Position numbers and translations under genes: made by a program
DNA from: JAJKIP01 sp037200685
Lineage (GTDB): Bacteria > Bacteroidota > Bacteroidia > Chitinophagales > Chitinophagaceae
Assembly: GCA_037200685.1 (NCBI GenBank)
Contig: JBBCIG010000011.1
Location: forward strand, 135,527-199,526
Length of the DNA stretch: 64,000 nt
Direction: 5' to 3'
The notes under the pieces: model-generated
What the model was told of the DNA's origin: nothing
Seen by the model: the letters and a program-made list of their open reading frames with translations, nothing else
Databases searched by the model: none
Shown: piece after piece, positions 46,027-55,896 of the stretch
How positions within the stretch are numbered: the stretch's first letter is position 1
Layout of the letters: every line of letters begins with the position of its first letter

Positions 46027-47676
46027 TTAATTCTTCAAGGTTTGTTCTTCAATAAATTTACCCAACGTTCTATATTTTTTATACCGACGAGTATAAATTA
46101 CCGCTTTTTCTTTATTGGGAAAATATTCCGCATCAAAACCGCTGCCCATCGCTTCCATCGCCTCTTCTACTTTTGGATAAATGCCCGCAGCAGTTGCCGC
46201 AAACATCGCAGCACCCAGCGCACATGTCTGTTCGCTCTTATGAATTTTGATCGGCATGTTTATTATATCCGCCATCATCTGCATGATGAAAGGGGATTTT
46301 TTCGCAACACCGCCAAGACCAATCAATCCTTTGACAGGAACTCCTTCTTCGATGAAACGATCAACAATTTCTTTGGCGCCAAAACAAGTAGCTTCCACCA
46401 ATGCTCGAAATATCCGCGGCGCATCGCTGGCTAAATTCAAAGCTGCCAACGCACCTTTTAATGATTGATTGGCATCAGGCGTGCGGCGGCCATTCATCCA
46501 GTCAATCGCTAATTCACTGTTTTCATCCAATGGTAACGCATCGGCGGCTTTGCTTAATTCGGGGATGATGCGGTCAATGATTTTATTTTTTTCTTCTTCA
46601 TTGCTGATAAACTGCAACGGCCATGCCAGCATATTTTTAAACCATGCATAGATATCGCCGAATGCGGATTGCCCGGCTTCGAGGCCGCACATCGCGGGAA
46701 TAACAGAACCATTCACCTGGCCGCAAATACCTTTTACCAATTTGCCTTTCATGTCCGCAACAGGCGCTACTAAAATATCGCAGGTGGAAGTGCCCATCAC
46801 TTTACTTAAATAATAAGGTTCGATCTGCCCGCCGACAGCACCCATGTGCGCATCAAATGCACCGACGGCTACGATAACATTTGTTGATAGCCCCAATTTT
46901 TTCGCCCATTCATCGCTGAGGTTGCCAGCAGACTCATCAGAAGGATGTATATTATTATACAGGCGTTCTGTAAAACCATCTAGCAGCGGATCCAATTTTT
47001 TGAAAAAATCATTGGGAGGGAAACCGTTAAACGCTTCGGACCATAAACCTTTATGACCGGCGGAACAAACACCACGTTTTAATTCGGAAACTTTTTTGCC
47101 ACCAGTTAATACAAAGGGTATCCAGTCGCAATGCTCTACCCACGAATAGATTTTGCTTCTTACTTTTTCGTCTTCCCGAAGTATGTGTAAAAGTTTCGCC
47201 CAAAACCATTCGCTGGAATAAATACCGCCAACGTATTGGAGATAATTGGTATCAAACTTTGTTGCATGTTCGTTTATTTGTTCCGCTTCTTTTACCGATG
47301 TATGATCTTTCCATAACACAAACATAGCGTTAGGATTTTCCGCAAACTCCGGCAACAAGGAAAGAGGAGTTCCGGATTCGTCCACTGCAATGGGAGTAGA
47401 GCCGGTCGTATCAACCCCGATGCCTTTTACCTGCGCCGCAATGTCGGGGCCTGTTTGTTTCAAACATTCTTTAATGGTGTATTCTAATCCTTCAAGATAA
47501 TCTTTTGGATGTTGCCTGAACTGGTTGGCGGCGGGATTGCAATATTTCCCGGCCTTCCAGCGGGGATAATAAAAAACGGAAGAAGCTATTTCTTCTCCTG
47601 TAGAAGTATTAGCAACAATGGAACGGACGGAATCTGTTCCATAATCAACTCCTATAACAAATGACTGTTGGCCCAT
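46027..47676 (-). CDS. araB: Ribulokinase
   Basis: A 549-residue FGGY-family kinase phosphorylating L-ribulose. The N-terminal phosphate-binding motif GVDYGTDSVRSIV, central GAFDAHMGAVGGQIE and C-terminal GLGGVAKKSPFIMQMMADI are intact. Length matches AraB (about 550). It is the first enzyme gene after araR (49-base gap), and a copy of the dispersed repeat follows it before araD. Unlike the rhaB kinase in the same window, it has no frameshift. Confidence 0.96.
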   Translation of the reverse strand: MGQQSFVIGVDYGTDSVRSIVANTSTGEEIASSVFYYPRWKAGKYCNPAANQFRQHPKDYLEGLEYTIKECLKQTGPDIAAQVKGIGVDTTGSTPIAVDESGTPLSLLPEFAENPNAMFVLWKDHTSVKEAEQINEHATKFDTNYLQYVGGIYSSEWFWAKLLHILREDEKVRSKIYSWVEHCDWIPFVLTGGKKVSELKRGVCSAGHKGLWSEAFNGFPPNDFFKKLDPLLDGFTERLYNNIHPSDESAGNLSDEWAKKLGLSTNVIVAVGAFDAHMGAVGGQIEPYYLSKVMGTSTCDILVAPVADMKGKLVKGICGQVNGSVIPAMCGLEAGQSAFGDIYAWFKNMLAWPLQFISNEEEKNKIIDRIIPELSKAADALPLDENSELAIDWMNGRRTPDANQSLKGALAALNLASDAPRIFRALVEATCFGAKEIVDRFIEEGVPVKGLIGLGGVAKKSPFIMQMMADIINMPIKIHKSEQTCALGAAMFAATAAGIYPKVEEAMEAMGSGFDAEYFPNKEKAVIYTRRYKKYRTLGKFIEEQTLKN

Positions 47677-47725
47677 ACAGCAAGATAATAATTGTCAAAG
47701 TAACACTTATTTTATTTTCCGTTAA

Positions 47726-48433
47726 TTATTTATTTAAAATAACCGTACCCGGAATAATACTCAGGATTTCATGAAAATTCGCCTTGTATTTTCTTTTGTT
47801 TAATTTATAATAGAAAGCGCCTTTCTTCGAGTTGCCTTTTTCTTTGTCTTTTTGTCGTATCAATAGCTCTGTCGACAGCAATTTTCTTATAAAATTTCTT
47901 TTATCAAAAGAAGTGTTGAAAATTTCCTGGTAAAGATTTAATAACTGCGGCAGGGTGAATTTATTGGGTAATAATTCAAACAGGATCGGGTGAAAAATGG
48001 CTTTGTATTTTAATTTTTCCCTGGCCAGCAATACCATTTTATCATGATCAAAAACCAGTTTGGGAATTTTATTTAGCAGTACCCATTCCGGGTGATATTC
48101 ATCCGTGAGTTGTTTTTCGTATTGATGAATATCTATTAAAGCAAAATAAGCGATGGAAACAGTTCGCTCGATAGGATCTCTTTTCGGTTCTGAAAAAACA
48201 TTTAATTCTTCCAGGTAAACACCTTCCAGGCCGGTAAGGCTTTTCAGGATGCGGGTGGCGGCGGCTTCGGCGCTTTCATCGGGCTGAATAAAACCACCCA
48301 TCAAACTCCACTTGCCTTTTTCCGGTTCAAATCCACGTTGTATCAATAATAATTTAATGGCTTGCCCGTCAAATCCAAAGATGATGCAATCTACTGCAAG
48401 AAGTAAGCGTGTTTGTTTTTGGTATTTTGTCAT
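47726..48433 (-). CDS. araR: AraR, Nudix-fold arabinose regulator
   Basis: A 235-residue protein with an N-terminal Nudix-like domain (about 8-140; KWSLMGGFIQPDESAEAAATRIL, a Nudix box with a changed catalytic pattern) and a C-terminal winged helix (about 150-230; LPQLLNLYQEIFNTSFDKRNFIRKL). This matches the NrtR-family AraR of Bacteroides, in which the Nudix domain senses L-arabinose instead of hydrolysing a nucleotide. It sits between the response regulator (24 bases upstream) and araB (49 bases downstream), so it probably autoregulates with the ara genes. Confidence 0.9.
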   Translation of the reverse strand: MTKYQKQTRLLLAVDCIIFGFDGQAIKLLLIQRGFEPEKGKWSLMGGFIQPDESAEAAATRILKSLTGLEGVYLEELNVFSEPKRDPIERTVSIAYFALIDIHQYEKQLTDEYHPEWVLLNKIPKLVFDHDKMVLLAREKLKYKAIFHPILFELLPNKFTLPQLLNLYQEIFNTSFDKRNFIRKLLSTELLIRQKDKEKGNSKKGAFYYKLNKRKYKANFHEILSIIPGTVILNK

Positions 48434-48457
48434 TGGTAACTTGTTCCGCTTGAAATA

Positions 48458-49246
48458 TTATTGACCGGGATCCGGCTTATTTTTTTCTGCTTCTTTTATT
48501 GCCAGGTATTCAGAAGGCGTCATTCCAAACTGCTTGGAAAAATTTCTTCCGAAATTTGTTTGCGACGCATAGCCCGCAATATTCGCCACTTCATATATTT
48601 TATAATTACCCTCTGCCAGCAGCTCAGCTGCTTTTTTTAAACGGGTGATATTTATTATTTCATTAGGCGAAAGATCTGACAGCGATTTTATTTTCCTGTA
48701 TAAAGTTGGTTTACTGATATTCATTTGTTTTGCCAGCTTCTCCACATCAAATTCCGCATCACCGAGATTTTCTGAAATGCATTCATTGATTTTTTCCAAA
48801 AATAACTCGTCGGCTTTAGAATAAGCTATACTTTTTATATGTACCAGCGGGGAACTTGCGAAATATTCTTTGATCTTATTCCTGTTGGTGAGCAGGTTGG
48901 CGATCTGCACTTGTAAATATTCCGGCGAAAATGGTTTTTCGATATAGGCATCGGCGCCCATTTCCAGCCCTTCGATCTTTGCCTGCAAAGTGTTTCTTGC
49001 AGTCAATAAGATTACAGGTATATGGCTGTATTCAAAACTTGTTTTAATGATCCCGCAAAGCTCAAATCCGTCCATTACCGGCATCATCACATCGGCGATC
49101 ACCAGTTGAATAGCATTTTCCGCCAGTACGTTCAATGCTTCCTGGCCATCGTGGGCTTTCAGAATGGTATATTTCTCATTCAGTTCATGCTCGAGAAACT
49201 CAAGTATCTCTTCATTATCATCCACTAATAATAAGAATGCTTTCAT
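48458..49246 (-). CDS. Response regulator with AraC-type DNA-binding domain
   Basis: A 262-residue regulator. The receiver domain (about 5-120) has phospho-acceptor Asp52 (VIADVMMPVMDG) and Lys in IEKPFSPE. The C-terminal AraC/XylS helix-turn-helix pair (about 165-255) carries DVEKLAKQMNISKPTLYRKI and IYEVANIAGYASQTNFGRNF. It starts 8 bases after the sensor kinase stop. The two together equal a classical hybrid two-component system (HTCS), here in two polypeptides. It probably activates the arabinan locus divergently transcribed at 52.8 kb. Confidence 0.92.
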   Translation of the reverse strand: MKAFLLLVDDNEEILEFLEHELNEKYTILKAHDGQEALNVLAENAIQLVIADVMMPVMDGFELCGIIKTSFEYSHIPVILLTARNTLQAKIEGLEMGADAYIEKPFSPEYLQVQIANLLTNRNKIKEYFASSPLVHIKSIAYSKADELFLEKINECISENLGDAEFDVEKLAKQMNISKPTLYRKIKSLSDLSPNEIINITRLKKAAELLAEGNYKIYEVANIAGYASQTNFGRNFSKQFGMTPSEYLAIKEAEKNKPDPGQ

Positions 49247-49254
49247 CTTATTGC

Positions 49255-52200
49255 TTATTCATTTGGTTGGTACAATGGGAATTTTATAAAAAAAATATTC
49301 ATGCTGTTTTCCGTTTCTTTCATGCCGATGATGCCATTTTGAAGTTGTGTCAATGACCGGGAAAGCGCCAACCCGATTCCTGTTCCTTTTTGTTTTTCTG
49401 TTTCTTTCAGGCGAAAAAAGGGCTCGAATATTTTCTCTTTCATTTCGTAAGGAATGAGATAACCATCATTTCTGACTTCTAATGTAAATGTACTATCAGT
49501 CTTTTGCACGGGTAGCAACTCTAGTTCCACTTTGGCATTCGCATATTTAATGGCATTGCTTAAAAGATTGGTGAGTATCTTATTGAACGCTTCTGTATCA
49601 ATATACGCATACTGTGAATAAGGTAATGTGCTCATAGTAAAAGTAAGGTCCTTCTGTTCGGCTACTGGTTTAAAACTTAAATAAGCATCTTCTATCAGTT
49701 CGGTAATATCTGTTTTTGTCAGGTTTAAACTGAACCCTTTTATTTCTGTTTGACGAAAATCTAGTAATTGATTGGAAAGATCAACGAGGCGGATCGTGTT
49801 TTTTTCCATGATGCGCAAGCTGTCTTTTATCTCCGGCATATCACCCGCTTTTTTTATTACTTTTTCCAACGGCCCTTTTATTAGTGTCAACGGGGTTTTT
49901 ATTTCATGCGCCACATTGGTAAAAAATTGAATTTTTGATTCATACAGTTCTTTTTCTTTTGCCAGTTCCAGCTGCTCTATCCTGCGCCTGTTTTTTTCTT
50001 TAGTGCGCCGGTGATAACTTCTTACAAAAAAAAGAATGATAACTATACAAGCTACTGCATACAAAGCATAAGCAGGCTTGCTTGTCCACCAAGGCGGGAG
50101 AATGGTGATGGCAATACTTGTTTCAGGACCTGGTTCGCTGCTGTTATTAATAACGGCCTTTACTTTAAAAACATAATCTCCTGGTTTCAGTTGGGTGAAA
50201 TAAACTTTTTGATTCGCAGAAAGAGAAACCCATTCTTCACTAAGGCCTTCCATTTTATACGCATAACTTGTCATCTCAGGCGACGTGTAACTTAATGAGG
50301 CGAAGTCAATACTAAAAGTAGATTGACGGTATGTAAGCGTTAACTTATTGGTAGTAGTAATGGATTCTTTTAACGGAGAAGCCTTTTTATCAATAAGTAA
50401 TTCTTTGTTGTTTACCTGGAGCGCTGTGATATAAACAACAGGAACAAAATTAGAAGCGGATGATTCAGACGGCTGAAAGCTTATCATCCCTTTTACACTG
50501 CCGAAATACATTCTCCCTTTATCATCCTTAAATGCTGAATTGAAATTGAATTGGTTATTCAATAAGCCATTCGCTGTTGTATAAACGATAAAATGTTCTG
50601 CAGCGGGGTCAAAGCAACCCAAGCCCCTGGATGTGCTGATCCAAAGTTTTCTTTTTTCATCCTCAAGAATACTCAGTATAAAATTGCTCGGCAGTCCATT
50701 TTGCGTTGTATATCTTTTGAAATTATTCTCCTGTTTGTTCCATTTGCACAATCCATTTTCCGTAGCTATCCAAATATTATCATAGCTATCTTCAAACAAG
50801 TTGTTTACCCTGTCGCTTGCAAGGCTTTTTTTATTTTTGCTGTCATAGCGAAAATTGCTTGTTTGTTGGGTAGCCGGACTGTAATAATGCACACCATTGC
50901 CATAGGTAGAAGCCCATACCGCTCCTCTTTTATCTTCTATAATACATGAGTACCAATTGTAAACAGGTAATCCGTCAAGCTGTGTAAAATTATCTGTACG
51001 ACGGTTGTATTTATAAGCCCCGATAGTAGTGCCTACCATAATTTCTCCACTCTTTGATTGATACAGGCAATAAATAAAATTACTTCTAAGCGAATTGCTA
51101 TCGCTGCTTTTGGAATAATGGCGGATTACTTTACCGGTTTGGATATTCATTACATCCAGGCCATGTTCGAAGGTGCCGATCCATAACTCGTTGCCGGTAA
51201 CCAGCAGCCCGTGAATGTTCGTATACGAAATGGCGTCTTTTTTCCCGGTGGGCAGGTAAGCTGTAAAAATTCCGGTTGCCGTATCCAGTTTGTTCAACCC
51301 TGCATCTTCAGTTCCTATCCATAAGTTTCCCGATTGGTCCTGGTGTATCTCCCGAACTACATTCCCGCTCAAAGAGTTTTTTCCTTTCTCAGGAAAATAT
51401 TTGGTAAAAGAAAGTGGTTGTTTTGCATAATAATTGACGCCGCCGAAATAAGTGCCTGCCCAGATACCTCCTTCTTTGTCTTTGCAGAATGTATAGATAG
51501 CATTGTCAGAAATAGAATAAGGATTGTTGTATTCTTTGCGCAGGTTAATTACTTTACCTGTATTGGTATTATAAATAAATATGCCCGACTCTGTTGCAAT
51601 CCAGTATTCATCCTGCGTGACCTGGATAAAATTCCTGGCGAATATTTCTGTTTTATCTGCATTATAAGTAAGAATATCCTTATAGGTATAGGTTTTCATG
51701 TCAAACAGTTTTACACCCTGGTTAGATGTGCCGATCAGCAGATCACCTGTACCTGTAGCATATAATCTTTCAATCCAGTTCGAAACTGTTTTAGGCGAAT
51801 GCTGGAACATATCAAATGTTTCAAATGAATCGGATGCTGGCAGATGCTTTTTTAAGAATCCGCCGGAGCTTGAAACCCAAACTGAACTGTCGGGCAATGT
51901 ACAGATGGAAGTTGCTTCAAAGTATGGAGGGATTTCAAATTGCTTTAAATGCTTTGTTGCTTCGTGGTAGCGGAAAAGATTAAAGTTGGAGATGAACCAA
52001 AGATTGCCCCGCAAATCAGCTTTTATATCCGATACCTGTTCGAAAAAAGGTGTATTTAATAAATTGAAACTTTCCGAAACGGCATCATATTTATAGAGGC
52101 CCTTATCAGTTCCTACCCATAAAATATCATGTGCATCGATATACAAGGAATGAATGAAATTGCTGCCAATGCTGTTTTCTTCGTCGGGGTTGTTGCGGAA

Positions 52201-52407
52201 TATTTTGAAAGTATACCCATCAAACCTGTCCAGCCCGTCTTTTGTTCCCAACCACAAGAAACCATTTTTATCCTGTACGCTGCAAATGACTGCATTGTTT
52301 GACAAACCATTTTCGACCTGGTAATGGCGAAAATAGTACGATTGACAAAATGCAACCGATCCCAAAAAAAAGATAGCGCCAAAAAGAAGTGATAGTTGTT
52401 TTTTCAA
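49255..52407 (-). CDS. Two-component sensor kinase with periplasmic propeller (HTCS-type, without receiver/AraC part)
   Basis: A 1050-residue sensor. Signal peptide ending VAFCQ, then about 14 Reg_prop repeats forming two periplasmic propellers (to about 680), a Y_Y_Y domain (about 690-765; LKPGDYVFKVKA), one membrane helix (AVACIVIILFFV), a HisKA domain with His834 (FTNVAHEIKTPLTL) and an HATPase with GTGIGLALSRSL. The start codon is TTG (52405-52407), immediately preceding the signal peptide MKKQLSLLFG. Hybrid systems normally continue into receiver and AraC domains; here a stop and a separate gene intervene. The likely ligand is an arabino-oligosaccharide, inferred from the neighbours. Confidence 0.92.
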   Translation of the reverse strand: MKKQLSLLFGAIFFLGSVAFCQSYYFRHYQVENGLSNNAVICSVQDKNGFLWLGTKDGLDRFDGYTFKIFRNNPDEENSIGSNFIHSLYIDAHDILWVGTDKGLYKYDAVSESFNLLNTPFFEQVSDIKADLRGNLWFISNFNLFRYHEATKHLKQFEIPPYFEATSICTLPDSSVWVSSSGGFLKKHLPASDSFETFDMFQHSPKTVSNWIERLYATGTGDLLIGTSNQGVKLFDMKTYTYKDILTYNADKTEIFARNFIQVTQDEYWIATESGIFIYNTNTGKVINLRKEYNNPYSISDNAIYTFCKDKEGGIWAGTYFGGVNYYAKQPLSFTKYFPEKGKNSLSGNVVREIHQDQSGNLWIGTEDAGLNKLDTATGIFTAYLPTGKKDAISYTNIHGLLVTGNELWIGTFEHGLDVMNIQTGKVIRHYSKSSDSNSLRSNFIYCLYQSKSGEIMVGTTIGAYKYNRRTDNFTQLDGLPVYNWYSCIIEDKRGAVWASTYGNGVHYYSPATQQTSNFRYDSKNKKSLASDRVNNLFEDSYDNIWIATENGLCKWNKQENNFKRYTTQNGLPSNFILSILEDEKRKLWISTSRGLGCFDPAAEHFIVYTTANGLLNNQFNFNSAFKDDKGRMYFGSVKGMISFQPSESSASNFVPVVYITALQVNNKELLIDKKASPLKESITTTNKLTLTYRQSTFSIDFASLSYTSPEMTSYAYKMEGLSEEWVSLSANQKVYFTQLKPGDYVFKVKAVINNSSEPGPETSIAITILPPWWTSKPAYALYAVACIVIILFFVRSYHRRTKEKNRRRIEQLELAKEKELYESKIQFFTNVAHEIKTPLTLIKGPLEKVIKKAGDMPEIKDSLRIMEKNTIRLVDLSNQLLDFRQTEIKGFSLNLTKTDITELIEDAYLSFKPVAEQKDLTFTMSTLPYSQYAYIDTEAFNKILTNLLSNAIKYANAKVELELLPVQKTDSTFTLEVRNDGYLIPYEMKEKIFEPFFRLKETEKQKGTGIGLALSRSLTQLQNGIIGMKETENSMNIFFIKFPLYQPNE

Positions 52408-52803
52408 AGCAAAAGAATAGCTATAAAAATATAAATCTAATTAATCATGAAAAAAGAAAAGAAGATCGCATAAGGCACGGATGATAAATTTTGATGAAAG
52501 TATGAGACAATTTGCATAATAAAGTATAAATAATTATATCAACTTCACGGCTATTAACGAATTGTTGCTAAAAAGAAAGTATGAAAGCCTGCCAAACCAT
52601 TCTTAATTGCATAACCATTCACGGCCGATACCTGGCAAGTTCATCTTGTGCTACTTCACTTTATCCAATTAATTTTTTTATTACCAAAAAGAAAAAAACA
52701 GCTACAGTAAACCGGTCGGCCCAACCTTCTTTTTTTTTGACCATCACCAATAAATGTTAAAATGACACTTAATACTTTTTGACTAAACCACAAACAACGC
52801 TAT
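52408..52803. other. Divergent regulatory region
   Basis: A 396-base A+T-rich gap between the divergent sensor kinase and the second susC. No gene, tRNA or repeat seen. TTGACC at 52737-52742 and ATACTTTTTG at about 52769-52778 roughly resemble Bacteroidota -33 and -7 elements ahead of susC, but spacing and sequence are imperfect. The region must contain the targets for the response regulator. Confidence 0.55.
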
Positions 52804-55800
52804 ATGAGAATGAAAACAACGCTACTTGAAAAAAACAAACTGCTGTTGATCCTTTTATTATTGATCACGCCCTTTTTACATGCACAGACAAAAACTATTA
52901 AAGGCATTATTTCTGATAAGACGGGCAAGCCTTTAGCAGGAGTGACAGTCGCGGTGAAAGGCAGTGCTGTTGCAACCGCAACCGATGACAACGGGGCATT
53001 TACCATCGAAGCGAAATCTTCGGACGTATTGGTGCTGAGTTCTGTTGATTTCGAAACGGCGGAAGTAAGGGTTGGCGATCAAACCACTATTTCTTATTCC
53101 TTGACAGGGAAAATCAATGAACTGGATGAAGTAGTTATGATAGGTTATGGTTCGACACGGAAAAGAGATTTGACCGGTTCTGTAGCAAATGTGAATATAA
53201 ATGAAACAAAAAAATATACTGCGAGTGATCTTTCTCAACTCTTGCAGGGCCGGGCTACGGGTGTAGCGGTAAACAGTGACGGACAACCCGGCGCTATTCC
53301 AAGTGTTCGTATCCGGGGCTTCAGCACTTTCGGTAATGCGCAACCATTTTATGTAGTAGATGGCGTTCCGGGTGTAGCGGTAAGGGATTTTAGTCCAAAC
53401 GATATTGAGAGCATGACCGTATTAAAAGATGCATCTGCTGCGGCAATCTATGGTGCAGCCGCTGCAAATGGTGTAATCATTATTACCACGAAACAAGGAA
53501 GAAAAAATGCAGCCATGAAGGTTACTTACAATGGTTATTATGGTGTTGATAAGGTTTGGCAAATACAGGATGTAACTAACCGTGTGGAGTACCAGATGCT
53601 GAACAATGAATCCCGGACCAATGCAGGTAAACCGCTTTTTCCGGCAAATAACCCGGCTGATCCGAGGTTTATAAATAATATAGATACGGACTGGCAGGAA
53701 GAGGGTTTGAAAACCGGTTCCCGTCAAAATCATAATATTAATATGTCGGGTGGTGGCGCTTACAGTACTTATAATATTTCACTGGATTACTTTGATAATA
53801 AAGGAACGTATGTTGGCAATGGCCCCGACTATAGAAGGTATATCGCCCGCATTAATACGTCTGCGGAAAAAGGCATATTCAAATTCGGACAGTCATTTAA
53901 CTATACCCATTCTCATGAAAACTCGCTGACATTCAGGGATGATATTTTGCTGGGCGGAATTCCTCCATTGATTGGTTCTTTGATCGTTGCAATACCAACC
54001 ATGCCTGTATATGATCCGGCTAATCTTAATGGTTATGGCGGATCAAATTCAGAGTTTCATGGAGCTAATTCATTAAACGGAATTGGTATCAACAGTATCC
54101 TGAAGAACTATGTAGATGTTGACAGAACATTCGCCAATGTATATGGCGAACTGAAGATCTTAAAAAATAACGGGCATAATTTGAAATTCAAAACGAGTGT
54201 AAGCTATGATAAGACTGTGATCAGGGATTATATATGGCAACCTCCTTTTTACCTCGGTGTTTTCTTCAGCAGGCTTACCGCCCGGTTAAATGATAATTCA
54301 AGGGTGTTTACGAATGCTGCCATTGAAAACACACTCAATTACGAAAAAATTTTTGGTCATCATGTCGTGGAAGCATTAATAGGTCAGAGTTACAGGTATG
54401 GCAGCCGTTTATTAAGAGAGGCAAGGGCAGAGGGTTTTATAGAGCCATACTATCCCGTTATCAGTCGTGGACAAACTGTTTCAGCAAAAGGCGAAGAATA
54501 TGAGAATGCGCTGAGCTCTTATTTTGGAAGAGTAAATTATTCCTATAAAGACAGGTATTTATTATCTGCTTCTCTTCGCAGGGATGGATCCTCAAGATTT
54601 GCCCCGGTTAATAAGATTGGTTATTTCCCGGCCGCTTCTGTAGGTTGGAAAATAAGCAATGAAAGTTTCTGGAATGTTTCAAAAGATATTATTTCTTCTC
54701 TTAAACTCAGGGCCAGCTATGGTAAACTGGGTAACCAGGAAATCGGGGACTACCAGTACCAGGGAACTATTAATACAGGAGTTGTTTATAATTTTAATGG
54801 TGTAAGATATACGGGTGGCATACAAACATTGGTGGCGTCACCGGATATTAAATGGGAATCTAAAGCGATTACTAATATTGGGTTTGATGGTGTTTTCCTG
54901 GATAATAAACTTGAATTTTCCGCGGAATATTATATTGCTAAAAGCACCGACCTCCTGATCTATTTTCCTATACCCGCCATTTCAGGGTTTGAGAATCTAA
55001 GGCCTGTCGCAAATATTGGCGCTGTTAATAATTCGGGATTTGAATTTTCTGCTATTTATCATAAAAATAAAGGCGCTTTTACTTTTGATATAGCTGCTAA
55101 TCTTTCTACAGTTAAAAACAAAGTACTTGCACTGGGTCCTGGTGGTGAGCCAATAGATGGCGTGGGTGCGAGAAGTATTATCGGTAACCAGATAGGCGAA
55201 CATTTCGGATACCTGTACGATGGTATTTTTCAAAGTGCAGCCGAAGTGGCTGTGGCTCTCCCGCAGTTTGGCGGAATTGCATTAGCTCCCGGCGATGTAC
55301 GCTACAAAGATATCAGCGGGCCTGATGGCAAGCCGGATGGTAAAGTGAATGAATTAGACAGGACTTACCTTGGAAGCGGTATACCAAAGTTTAATTATGG
55401 ATTTAATTTTTCCGCGGCTTACAAAAGATTTGACTTCACAGTTTTTGCATCGGGCAGTGCAAAGTTTTTGATCAACAGCAGAATGTACAGGGACTTGCAT
55501 CATACAGCCGGCGCACTTAATTACAGTACTGATATGCTCGACAGGTGGACACCTTCTAATAAGGATACCGATGTTCCAAGATTGAATGACAATGATGGTA
55601 ATAATAATCAAAACTCTAACCGGCCGGGTTGGTTACAAAAGGGAGGTTATTTAAGGATAAATACGGTTTCACTGGGGTATTCTTTCCGTGAAAATATAAT
55701 TAAAGGATTAACAAGTTCAAGGATATATGTCACTGCGCAAAACCTTTATTCATTCCAGTCGTACGAAGGATACAATCCTGATTTCACTGCGGATGTGCTT

Positions 55801-55872
55801 AACCCTGGTTTTGATTTTGGTTCATATCCAAAACCAAGAACGATCATGGTAGGTGTGCAATTGACATTTTAA
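52804..55872 (+). CDS. SusC/RagA TonB-dependent outer-membrane transporter (arabinan locus)
   Basis: A 1022-residue SusC-like protein. Signal peptide (LLILLLLITPFLHAQ), carboxypeptidase-D regulatory-like domain (about 30-110; IKGIISDKTGKPLAGVTVAV), plug (EVVMIGYGSTRKRDLTGSV; FYVVDGVPG), then barrel. With the SusD 24 bases downstream it would import arabino-oligosaccharides, given the GH43 enzyme and the arabinose operon beside it. It is distinct from the SusC at 17941: the plug and loops differ throughout, so it is not a recent duplicate. Confidence 0.93.
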   Translation: MRMKTTLLEKNKLLLILLLLITPFLHAQTKTIKGIISDKTGKPLAGVTVAVKGSAVATATDDNGAFTIEAKSSDVLVLSSVDFETAEVRVGDQTTISYSLTGKINELDEVVMIGYGSTRKRDLTGSVANVNINETKKYTASDLSQLLQGRATGVAVNSDGQPGAIPSVRIRGFSTFGNAQPFYVVDGVPGVAVRDFSPNDIESMTVLKDASAAAIYGAAAANGVIIITTKQGRKNAAMKVTYNGYYGVDKVWQIQDVTNRVEYQMLNNESRTNAGKPLFPANNPADPRFINNIDTDWQEEGLKTGSRQNHNINMSGGGAYSTYNISLDYFDNKGTYVGNGPDYRRYIARINTSAEKGIFKFGQSFNYTHSHENSLTFRDDILLGGIPPLIGSLIVAIPTMPVYDPANLNGYGGSNSEFHGANSLNGIGINSILKNYVDVDRTFANVYGELKILKNNGHNLKFKTSVSYDKTVIRDYIWQPPFYLGVFFSRLTARLNDNSRVFTNAAIENTLNYEKIFGHHVVEALIGQSYRYGSRLLREARAEGFIEPYYPVISRGQTVSAKGEEYENALSSYFGRVNYSYKDRYLLSASLRRDGSSRFAPVNKIGYFPAASVGWKISNESFWNVSKDIISSLKLRASYGKLGNQEIGDYQYQGTINTGVVYNFNGVRYTGGIQTLVASPDIKWESKAITNIGFDGVFLDNKLEFSAEYYIAKSTDLLIYFPIPAISGFENLRPVANIGAVNNSGFEFSAIYHKNKGAFTFDIAANLSTVKNKVLALGPGGEPIDGVGARSIIGNQIGEHFGYLYDGIFQSAAEVAVALPQFGGIALAPGDVRYKDISGPDGKPDGKVNELDRTYLGSGIPKFNYGFNFSAAYKRFDFTVFASGSAKFLINSRMYRDLHHTAGALNYSTDMLDRWTPSNKDTDVPRLNDNDGNNNQNSNRPGWLQKGGYLRINTVSLGYSFRENIIKGLTSSRIYVTAQNLYSFQSYEGYNPDFTADVLNPGFDFGSYPKPRTIMVGVQLTF

Positions 55873-55896
55873 TCGTTGAAAATCTAAAACAAAATC

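Noticed and set aside
49244..49257. Frameshift joining the sensor kinase and the response regulator
   Set aside because: Both proteins have natural ends (stop, 8-base gap, ATG) and complete domains, so a real gene split is the simpler reading.
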